Part shown: positions 1 through 5,739 of the stretch, one piece after another
How positions within the stretch are numbered: the stretch's first letter is position 1
How the letters are laid out: every line of letters begins with the position of its first letter
Assembly (NCBI GenBank): GCA_030044045.1
Contig: JASHWO010000097.1
Coordinates: 1 to 9,836 of the forward strand
Origin: Acidimicrobiales bacterium
GTDB taxonomy: Bacteria > Actinomycetota > Acidimicrobiia > Acidimicrobiales > RAAP-2
Direction: 5' to 3'
Length of the DNA: 9,836 bases
The notes under the pieces: model-generated
What the model was told of the DNA's origin: nothing
The model's input: only the letters and a program-made list of their open reading frames with translations
The model's database searches: none
Translations under genes and position numbers: made by a program

Positions 1-42
1 CTCGTCGTCGACGACCAGGATGCGCTCGCCGTCCGCTGCCAT
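1..42 (-). CDS. Response regulator, receiver domain N-terminus (partial)
   Basis: Only the first 14 codons are present; the gene continues past the left edge. Read from the ATG at 42 they give MAADGERILVVDDE. A short polar lead, a hydrophobic beta strand (ILVV) and an acidic DDE cluster is the standard opening of a CheY-like receiver domain, where the paired acidic residues bind Mg2+ next to the phosphorylated Asp. A G-rich stretch (GGGGCG) lies directly before the ATG but is too close to be a good ribosome site. Another ATG at 50 is out of frame. The output domain, and so the regulated process, cannot be seen. It shares the strand of the glycosyltransferase upstream but is separated by about 70 bases with a possible hairpin, so it may be its own unit. 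Confidence 0.72.
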   Translation of the reverse strand, partial: MAADGERILVVDDE

Positions 43-96
43 CGCCCCATGATCGCAGAGATCGGCAGTAGGGGGCCGCCGGGACCCGGGCCGGCC

Positions 97-112
97 GCCG
101 GCAGGCGCCGGC
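97..112 (-). terminator. Possible stem-loop just after the glycosyltransferase stop
   Basis: GCCGGC, a 4-base loop and GCCGGC lie directly after the TGA of the glycosyltransferase (113-115). The arms could form a 6-bp GC stem. There is no U tract, and the surrounding bases are so GC-rich that chance pairing is likely, so this is only a weak candidate for an intrinsic terminator or pause. The rest of 43-112 is unassigned spacer upstream of the response regulator, with no clear promoter. Confidence 0.25.
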
Positions 113-892
113 TCAGCCCTCCGACCGCTCGGCTGCCGGCGAGCTGTTCCCCCTGGCCAGAGGGGTGACCAGCCCGCGCAACGACCGCCAGGCCCGCGCC
201 AGGCCCCACAGCGTGACCAACCCCAGCGCCTCCACCACGATGGCCGAGGACATCTTGGACTCCCCCGCCACCCGGTCCACGAAGCGGATCGGCACCTCGG
301 CCGGCGAGGCCCCGGCCTGCGTGGACCGGTAGGTCATCTCGATCTGGAAGCCGTAGCCCTCGGCCCGGATCCGGTCGAGGTCGAGCCGGCGGAGCAGGGA
401 GGCGGCGTAGGCCCGGAAACCGGCGGTCGAGTCGGCCACCCCGAGCCCCAGCACCAGTGTGGCGTAGCGGTTGCCGCCCCAGGAGAGCAGGTGGCGGCTC
501 CGGGACCAGTTCGGGATGGTGCCCCCCGGCACGTAGCGGGAACCGATGACCAGCTCGTGGCCGTCGGCCAGCGGTGCCACCAGGCCCGGCAGGGCGTCGG
601 GATCGTGGGAGAAGTCGGCGTCCATCTCCACGCAGGCCTCGTAGCCCCGGTCCAGCCCCCAGCGGAACCCGGTCCGGTAGGCGCTGCCCAGGCCGGACTT
701 CCGCTCCCGGCGCAGCACGTGGACGTCGCCCAGCTCCACCGCCACCTTCTCCACCAGGTCGGCCGTGCCGTCCGGGCTGCCGTCGTCGACCACCAGGATC
801 CCGGCGTCGGGCAGCGCCTGGTGGACCCGGCGGAGGATCCGCTCCACGTTCTCCGCCTCGTTGTAGGTCGGGATCACCACCAGGACACGCAC
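113..892 (-). CDS. Family 2 glycosyltransferase, polyprenol-phosphate mannosyltransferase type (Ppm1/DPM1-like)
   Basis: This cytoplasmic-face GT-A enzyme probably transfers a sugar, most likely mannose from GDP-mannose, to polyprenyl phosphate, making the lipid-linked donor for envelope glycans or protein mannosylation. From the GTG at 892 it has 259 residues, near the usual size of the DPM1 catalytic domain. Visible motifs are IPTYNE (7-12), DDGSPDGT (36-43), the metal-binding DAD in MDADFSHDP (90-98), GSRYVPGG (117-124), STAGFRAY (155-162), GYGFQIEM (179-186) and AGESKMS (209-215). It lacks the C-terminal membrane segments of GtrB-type enzymes and the acyltransferase domain fused in some mycobacteria. 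The GTG at 892 starts directly at the family's first beta strand, 10 bases after the upstream stop. An in-frame GTG at 934 would add 14 residues and overlap the upstream gene. Neither has a good Shine-Dalgarno, so coupling to the upstream gene is likely. The family call is firm; the sugar is inferred. Confidence 0.9.
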   Translation of the reverse strand: MRVLVVIPTYNEAENVERILRRVHQALPDAGILVVDDGSPDGTADLVEKVAVELGDVHVLRRERKSGLGSAYRTGFRWGLDRGYEACVEMDADFSHDPDALPGLVAPLADGHELVIGSRYVPGGTIPNWSRSRHLLSWGGNRYATLVLGLGVADSTAGFRAYAASLLRRLDLDRIRAEGYGFQIEMTYRSTQAGASPAEVPIRFVDRVAGESKMSSAIVVEALGLVTLWGLARAWRSLRGLVTPLARGNSSPAAERSEG

Positions 893-902
893 GGCGGGCA
901 GC

Positions 903-2162
903 TTACGGGACGTGCGTCGGGGCCCCGGGTGCACCCGCCGGTCCCGGGCCGGGCACCGGTGCCGAGGGGCGCCGGACCTCGCGCACCACCACCTGCAGGG
1001 CGCCGCCCACCGGGATGCCGATCAGCGCCCCCACGAACGCCCCCAGGTCCGACCCGACCTTGGCCCCCAAGGTGGCCCCCACCAGCACCGCCACCAGGAC
1101 CCAGAGGGGGTTCAGGCGCACGGTCCGGCTCATGATCATGGGGTTCAGCAGGTGGTTCTCGACCTGCTGGTACACCAGGAACACCACCGCCGTCACCACC
1201 AGGGCCGGGACGGAGTGGAAGGCGGCCACGATCACCACCGGCACCCCGGCCAGCAGCCCGCCGACCAGCGGGAGCAGGTCCACCAGCGCCACCCAGAGCC
1301 CCAGCAGGAGGGGGTAGGGGACGCCCAGCACCACCAGGGTGACGAAGACGATCACCCCGGCGATGATCGAGGTGAGGGCGTTGCCCAGCATGTAGCCGGT
1401 CACCGAGCGGCTGGCCTCCCGGTACACCCGGGCCACCCGGGCCACCCGGGCCGGGCGGAGCAGGCCGAGGAAGCCGTCGCGCAACCGGGGGGCCTCCAGC
1501 AGCACGAACAGCGTCAGCACGGCGATGGTGCCCAGGGCCACCAGGGTGGAGACGGCGGCCGCCCCCACCGAGAGGGCCTGAGCCGGCTTCAGGCTCCTGG
1601 TGACGTCGCCGGCCAGCTTGGAGGCGTTCTTGTCCACCCACTGCTGGAGGTGGAGCCGGGTCAGGAGGCGCCCGATCGGCCCATGGCCGTGCTTGGCCTG
1701 CTCGACCAGGGTGGGAAGCTCCTTGGCGAAGTGGGTGACGGCGGCCACCAACGGGGCCGTGAACAGCACCACCACCCCCATGAAGCAGGCCAGGGCCACC
1801 AGGAAGACGACGGTCACCGCCACGCTGCGGGGCAGGCCCGACCGCTCCACCACGTGGACCGCCGGCGAGAGCAGCAGCGCCAGGAAGAGGGCCACCACGA
1901 TGTAGAGGATGATGGTGCGGAGGACCCACAGCAGGAGGATGAGCAGGGCGTTGACGTCGAGCAGGGCGAAGGCCAGCAGCAGGGTGGTGAGGATGGTGGC
2001 CAGCGGGACGCCCCGAGCCTCGGCGGCAGCCGAGAAGCGGCCCCGGTAGGTGCCCGTGTCGTGGACCGGACCGATCGGGGGGACGTAGGAGGTGGGGTCC
2101 GGCGGCGGGACGCCGTGGGGCGGCGCCCCGGAGTGCGGGCGCCCGGGCATGGGCTCCAGCAT
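903..2162 (-). CDS. AI-2E family (PF01594) multi-pass membrane transporter
   Basis: This is a polytopic inner-membrane protein of the AI-2E/TqsA/PerM family. Members are linked to export of autoinducer-2 or to cation/proton antiport, but most substrates are unknown, so the name should not be read as proof of quorum sensing. From the ATG at 2162 it has 419 residues: a Pro/Gly-rich cytoplasmic lead (1-50), hydrophobic pairs at about 55-98 and 113-140, a polar loop (145-195), then helices at about 200-224, 260-285, 286-312, 318-332 and 352-392. The family signature DLLPLVGG (295-302) is followed by YQQVENHLLNPMIMS (331-345). The Pro/Gly-rich tail ends at a TAA 10 bases before the glycosyltransferase start, suggesting an operon. 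Other in-frame ATGs at 2150 (GGAG 3 bases upstream) and 2210 (inside the divergent gene) make the exact start uncertain. An ARV triplet occurs three times at 238-246. Confidence 0.88.
   Translation of the reverse strand: MLEPMPGRPHSGAPPHGVPPPDPTSYVPPIGPVHDTGTYRGRFSAAAEARGVPLATILTTLLLAFALLDVNALLILLLWVLRTIILYIVVALFLALLLSPAVHVVERSGLPRSVAVTVVFLVALACFMGVVVLFTAPLVAAVTHFAKELPTLVEQAKHGHGPIGRLLTRLHLQQWVDKNASKLAGDVTRSLKPAQALSVGAAAVSTLVALGTIAVLTLFVLLEAPRLRDGFLGLLRPARVARVARVYREASRSVTGYMLGNALTSIIAGVIVFVTLVVLGVPYPLLLGLWVALVDLLPLVGGLLAGVPVVIVAAFHSVPALVVTAVVFLVYQQVENHLLNPMIMSRTVRLNPLWVLVAVLVGATLGAKVGSDLGAFVGALIGIPVGGALQVVVREVRRPSAPVPGPGPAGAPGAPTHVP
1425..1451. repeat. Three exact tandem copies of a 9-bp unit inside the AI-2E gene
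   Basis: The unit CACCCGGGC occurs three times in a row on the plus strand. It is in frame with the minus-strand AI-2E gene and encodes Ala-Arg-Val three times (residues 238-246) in a basic loop between membrane helices. Copy-number change would add or remove whole triplets without a frameshift. It probably arose by slippage in GC-rich DNA. Confidence 0.75.
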
Positions 2163-2179
2163 TGCAGGTCGGGCTCGGC

Positions 2180-2211
2180 GGCACGTGCCAGCATGGTCCG
2201 GATGGACCATG
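2180..2211. promoter_or_regulatory. Palindromes in the divergent AI-2E / UPF0104 start region
   Basis: Two inverted repeats sit between and over the two divergent starts. GGCACGTGCC (2180-2189) is a perfect 10-bp palindrome. CATGGTCC (2192-2199) and GGACCATG (2204-2211) are perfect 8-bp arms around a 4-base spacer. Both outward ATG candidates, at 2193 (+) and 2210 (-), lie within the second repeat. This symmetry fits a dimeric regulator's operator shared by both genes, but no known consensus is recognised and no -10 or -35 elements are clear here. Part of the second repeat may simply be coding sequence. Confidence 0.4.
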
Positions 2212-3359
2212 AGGCGGGAGCCCATCCGTCGCCGGGGGGCGCCCCGCCGGGCGACCCGATACCCGGCAGGCCGTCGCCGGACGCGCTGGTGACCGTGGCC
2301 CGTCCCGCCCGCAAACGCTGGATCCCGCGCCAGGCGAAGTGGGCCGTCAGCGTGGTGGTGATCTTCTTCGTCGGCGAGTACCTGCTCCTGCCGGAGCTGG
2401 CCAGCGTCCGGAAGACACTCGACCTGCTGGGCCGGGTCAACGTGGCCTGGGTACTGGTCGGGGTGCTGCTGGAGGCGGCCTCGCTGGCCTCCTACGCCGA
2501 GCTCACCCGCACCGTCCTCTCCCCTGGTGCCCCCCGCCGCTTCACCCTCTTCCGGGTGAACATGTCGAGCCTGTCGGTGAGCCACGTGATCCCGGGCGGC
2601 ACGGCCCCCGGCACCGCCGTGGCCTACCGGCTCCTGACCGACCTGGACGTGCCGGGGAGCACCGCCGCCTTCGGCCTGGCCTCGCAGGGCGTGGGCTCGG
2701 CGGTGGTGCTGAACGCCATCTTCTGGGCGGCGCTCCTCGTCTCCATCCCCCTCACCGGCTACAACCCGCTCTACGGCTTCGCCGCCATCGCCGGGGTGAT
2801 CCTCATCGCCCTCTTCGCCGGTGCGGTGCTCCTCCTCACCCGGGGCCAGCGCCGGGTGGCCGAGCAGTTCGAGCGGATCGCCAGCCACCTGCCCTTCGTA
2901 CGGGCCGACAGCCTGGCCGCCCTGGTGCAGAAGCTGGCCGATCGCCTGCAGATCCTCCTGCGCGATCGCCGGCTCCGCACCCGGGCCCTGGTGTGGGCGG
3001 CGGCCAACTGGCTGTTCGACGCCGCCTCCTTATGGGTGTTCGTCCTGGCTTTCGGGCACGTCGTGTCCCCGGTGGACCTACTCGTGGCCTACGGCCTGGC
3101 CAACGTGCTGGCCGTGATCCCCGTCACCCCCGGCGGGCTGGGGGTGATCGAGGGCATCCTCATCCCCACCCTGGTCGGGTTCCACGTGCCCCTGGTCGTG
3201 GCCACGCTGGCCGTGCTCTCCTACCGCCTGATCAACTTCTGGCTGCCCATCCCGGCGGGGGGCGCCGCCTACCTCTCGCTCCGCTTCGGTCGCCGGGCCC
3301 GCCAGCGGCAGCGGGACGAGCGGGACCGGCCGCCGGTGGCCGGGCGGCTCTCGGCCTGA
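2193..3359 (+). CDS. Lysylphosphatidylglycerol synthase TM / UPF0104 family membrane protein
   Basis: This integral membrane protein belongs to the family of the MprF flippase-like domain (PF03706). Relatives move or modify lipids, often lipid-linked sugars or aminoacyl-lipids, but substrates are rarely known. The cytoplasmic aminoacyl-transferase part of full MprF is absent. From the ATG at 2193 it has 388 residues. A Pro/Gly-rich lead (1-48) precedes helices at about 51-68, 84-102, 168-188, 194-216, 264-287, 293-310 and 329-350. Family hallmarks are PGGTAPGTAVAYRLL (134-148), PVTPGGLGVIEG (310-321) and SYRLINFWLP (343-352). A basic tail (366-379) follows. In-frame starts at 2202 (ATG) and 2289 (GTG, residue 33) are possible, and no strong ribosome site decides. 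The nearby mannosyltransferase makes a lipid-linked donor such proteins might handle, but they are on opposite strands and a link is speculative. Leu280 uses a TTA codon, unusual for this DNA. Confidence 0.87.
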   Translation: MVRMDHEAGAHPSPGGAPPGDPIPGRPSPDALVTVARPARKRWIPRQAKWAVSVVVIFFVGEYLLLPELASVRKTLDLLGRVNVAWVLVGVLLEAASLASYAELTRTVLSPGAPRRFTLFRVNMSSLSVSHVIPGGTAPGTAVAYRLLTDLDVPGSTAAFGLASQGVGSAVVLNAIFWAALLVSIPLTGYNPLYGFAAIAGVILIALFAGAVLLLTRGQRRVAEQFERIASHLPFVRADSLAALVQKLADRLQILLRDRRLRTRALVWAAANWLFDAASLWVFVLAFGHVVSPVDLLVAYGLANVLAVIPVTPGGLGVIEGILIPTLVGFHVPLVVATLAVLSYRLINFWLPIPAGGAAYLSLRFGRRARQRQRDERDRPPVAGRLSA

Positions 3360-3371
3360 TCCGCTGGGCCT

Positions 3372-5663
3372 CTACCGCTCGGGCGGACGGGGCTCCACCT
3401 CGCGGCGGCGCCGGGCCCGCTCCAGAGCCAGCTCCTTCAACCGTTGCTGGGCGCTGACCCCCCGGCGGGCGGGCACCCGGCGCCAACGCTTGTCGGCCCC
3501 CAGCACCCACGCATTGGAGTCGTCGGCGAACACCAGGTCCAGGATCTCCAGCAGGCGGGCCTGCAGCTCCGGGTCGCGCACCGGCACCAGCACCTCGATC
3601 CGCCGGTCGAGGTTGCGCTCCATGAGATCGGCCGAGCCGATGAGCAGGGTGAGCGGCAGCCGGCTGGTCCCGTTCCTCCCAGTGCCCTCGTGGGGCACGT
3701 CGTCCGCGGTGCCGCCGAACCGGAAGATGCGGGAGTGCTCCAGGAACTGGCCCACCACCGAGCGCACCCGGATGGTCTCCGACAGCTCGGGGATGCCCGG
3801 GCGCAGGCAGCACAGCCCCCGGATCGCCAGGTCGATGGGCACGCCGGCCGCCGACGCCCGGTAGAGGGCGTCGATCATCTCCGGGTCGGTCAGCCCGTTC
3901 ATCTTCATCACGATCCGCCCCGCCGGCCCGGCCGCCGCCTGCTCCTCGATCATCTCCAGCACCCGGCGGCGCAAGGTGACCGGCGACACCAGGATCTCCC
4001 GGTACCCGGTGTGCCGGCTGAAGCCGGTCAGGTAGTTGAACAGGTCCCCCACGTCGGCCCCGATGGCCGGGTCCGAGGTGAGCAGCCCCAGATCCTCGTA
4101 GATGCGGGCCGTCTTGGAGTTGTAGTTGCCCGTCCCCACGTGGCAGTAGCGCCGGATGCCGTCCTCCTCCCGGCGGAGCACGAGCACCGTCTTAGAGTGG
4201 GTTTTCAGTCCCACCAGGCCGTACACCACGTGGACCCCGGCCTCCTCCAGCGCCCGGGCCCAGTTGATGTTGGCCCGCTCGTCGAAGCGGGCCTTCACCT
4301 CCACGATGGCCGTCACCTCCTTGCCGGCCTCGATCGCCTTGATGAGCGAGGCCACGATGGGGCTGTCGCCGGAGGTGCGGTAGAGGGTCTGCTTGATCCC
4401 CAATACATCCGGGTCGTCGGCGGCCTGGGCCACGAATGCCTCCACCGAGGTGGCGAAGGAGTCGTAGGGGTGGTGGACCAGCACGTCCCGTTCCCGGAGC
4501 ACGGCGAAGAGATCCATCGGCTCGTTGCCCGCCGTGGCCAGGTGGGGCGGGGTCATCGGGGTCCACGTCTCCTCGTGGAGGTCGGGGCGGTCTAGGGCGT
4601 GCACGGCCCACAGCCCGGAGAGGTCGATGGGGGCGTCCACCGCGTACACCCCGTCCGGGACCACGTCCAGCGCCGCCGCCAGCCGGTCCCGCAGGGCCTG
4701 GCTGGAGTGGGCGGCGATCTCCAGCCGCACCGCGCTGCCGAACCGCCGGCGACGCAGCTCCATCTCCACGGCCACCAGCAGGTCGTCGGCCTCGTCCTCC
4801 TCCAGCGCCAGGTCGGCGTTGCGGGTGACCCGGAAGGCGTCGTGCTCTCCGATGGTCATCCCCGGGAACAGGGTGTCCAGGTGGGCGGCGATCACCTGCT
4901 CGAGGGGCACGAACCGCTCACCGTCGGGCATGACCACGAACCGGGGCAGGACCGGCGGCACCTTGACCCGGGCGATGCGCTCCTCGCCGGTCCCCGGGTC
5001 CCCCACCTCGACCAGCAGGTTCAGCGAGAGGTTGGAGATGTAGGGGAACGGGTGGCCGGGGTCCACGGCCAGCGGGGTGAGCACCGGGTAGATCTGCCGG
5101 CGGAACACGTCCACCAGCTCGGCCCGGTCGTCATCGCCCAGCGACGACCAGTCGGAGAGGCGGATGCCGGCCTCGGCCAGGGCTGGGACCAGGCCGTCCA
5201 GGAAGATGCGGTCCTGCCGGGCCACCAGATCCTTCACCCGGGCCCGGATCACCTCGAGTTGCTCGCCCGGGCGCAGGCCGTCGACCGAACGGGTGCGGAC
5301 GCCGGCCGCCACCTGGTCCTCCAGGCCGGCCACCCGCACCTGGAACAGCTCGTCCAGCAGCTCGGAGAAGATGGCCATGAACTTGACCCGTTCCAGCAGC
5401 GGCACCCCCTCGTCCTCGGAGAGGTCGAGCAGGCGGGAGCCGAAGTCGAGGCGGGACAGCTCGCGGTTCATGAAGCGGTGGTAGCCGAAGGAGGCGATGA
5501 CGTGCTGGGCCCGGGCCGGGCCCTCGGCCGCAACCTCTGGTGCCGCCACCGGGGTCGGGCGCTCCGTCACGGTCGCCGGGCGCTCCGCCGCCCCGGTCAC
5601 GGATGCCGCGCCCGGCCGGCTGGGCACCGGCTCCCCGATGGTGGTGGTCTGGTCGAGGGTCAC
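3372..5663 (-). CDS. ppk1: Polyphosphate kinase 1
   Basis: PPK1 reversibly polymerises the gamma-phosphate of ATP into inorganic polyphosphate, a phosphate and energy store used in stress responses. From the GTG at 5663 it has 763 residues, close to the mycobacterial enzyme. Domains in order: a Pro/Ala/Thr-rich lead (1-60); the N domain opening with MNRELSRLDF (65-74); the head domain; then two phospholipase-D-like C domains. His489 in GLKTHSKT is the expected autophosphorylated residue, followed by HVGTGNYNSKT (508-518). His643 in LEHSRIFRF is the second catalytic His. About 18 extra residues (roughly 650-667) precede GSADLMERNLDRR. The GTG at 5663 has GGAG five bases upstream. A GTG at 5705 lies at the predicted transcript start, and starting at Met65 would discard the usual extended N-terminus. 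It diverges from an SEDS gene and converges on the UPF0104 gene with 12 bases between stops. Identification is secure. Confidence 0.97.
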   Translation of the reverse strand: MTLDQTTTIGEPVPSRPGAASVTGAAERPATVTERPTPVAAPEVAAEGPARAQHVIASFGYHRFMNRELSRLDFGSRLLDLSEDEGVPLLERVKFMAIFSELLDELFQVRVAGLEDQVAAGVRTRSVDGLRPGEQLEVIRARVKDLVARQDRIFLDGLVPALAEAGIRLSDWSSLGDDDRAELVDVFRRQIYPVLTPLAVDPGHPFPYISNLSLNLLVEVGDPGTGEERIARVKVPPVLPRFVVMPDGERFVPLEQVIAAHLDTLFPGMTIGEHDAFRVTRNADLALEEDEADDLLVAVEMELRRRRFGSAVRLEIAAHSSQALRDRLAAALDVVPDGVYAVDAPIDLSGLWAVHALDRPDLHEETWTPMTPPHLATAGNEPMDLFAVLRERDVLVHHPYDSFATSVEAFVAQAADDPDVLGIKQTLYRTSGDSPIVASLIKAIEAGKEVTAIVEVKARFDERANINWARALEEAGVHVVYGLVGLKTHSKTVLVLRREEDGIRRYCHVGTGNYNSKTARIYEDLGLLTSDPAIGADVGDLFNYLTGFSRHTGYREILVSPVTLRRRVLEMIEEQAAAGPAGRIVMKMNGLTDPEMIDALYRASAAGVPIDLAIRGLCCLRPGIPELSETIRVRSVVGQFLEHSRIFRFGGTADDVPHEGTGRNGTSRLPLTLLIGSADLMERNLDRRIEVLVPVRDPELQARLLEILDLVFADDSNAWVLGADKRWRRVPARRGVSAQQRLKELALERARRRREVEPRPPER

Positions 5664-5668
5664 GGTCG

Positions 5669-5675
5669 CTCCGTC
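5669..5675 (-). promoter_or_regulatory. Ribosome binding site deciding the ppk1 start
   Basis: On the minus strand GACGGAG lies with five bases between its GGAG core and the GTG at 5663. It is one of the few good Shine-Dalgarno matches in the window and is the reason for choosing this start over GTG 5705 and ATG 5471. Confidence 0.6.
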
Positions 5676-5709
5676 GGCGCGGGCCCTGGTGGGCGCGGAC
5701 TCCACGTCG

Positions 5710-5715
5710 ATCCTA
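5710..5715 (-). promoter_or_regulatory. Candidate -10 element for ppk1
   Basis: TAGGAT on the minus strand fits the actinobacterial -10 pattern TANNNT. Transcription would begin around 5703-5704, giving ppk1 a leader of about 40 bases that contains the GACGGAG ribosome site. No convincing -35 is visible; the expected position (about 5733-5738) overlaps the start area of the divergent SEDS promoter. Confidence 0.45.
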
Positions 5716-5726
5716 CTACCTGCCGC

Positions 5727-5732
5727 TACGCT
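5727..5732 (+). promoter_or_regulatory. Candidate -10 element for a leaderless SEDS transcript
   Basis: TACGCT fits TANNNT and lies exactly seven bases before the GTG at 5740, the spacing expected if transcription starts on the first base of the start codon. No Shine-Dalgarno is present, as expected for a leaderless mRNA, which is common in actinobacteria. No clear -35 is seen. Confidence 0.5.
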
Positions 5733-5739
5733 CTCGGCC

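Noticed and set aside
903..2162. Reading the AI-2E protein as evidence for autoinducer-2 quorum sensing
   Set aside because: The family name reflects one member's proposed role; others act as cation/proton antiporters, and no luxS or AI-2 receptor gene is in the window.
912..2192. Long open frame on the plus strand, opposite the AI-2E gene and joined to the UPF0104 frame
   Set aside because: Its translation is rich in His, Gln, Gly and Glu with no hydrophobic pattern or known motif, typical of the antisense of a GC-rich gene. The AI-2E signature on the other strand explains the region.
2289..2291. GTG as the start of the UPF0104 protein
   Set aside because: Possible, since it removes a Pro/Gly-rich lead, but it has no ribosome site or leaderless -10; the upstream ATG at 2193 was kept as the default with reduced certainty.
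3444..4595. 383-codon open frame on the plus strand across ppk1
   Set aside because: It lies wholly antisense to strongly conserved PPK1 motifs and has the same His/Gln/Gly/Arg-rich shadow composition.
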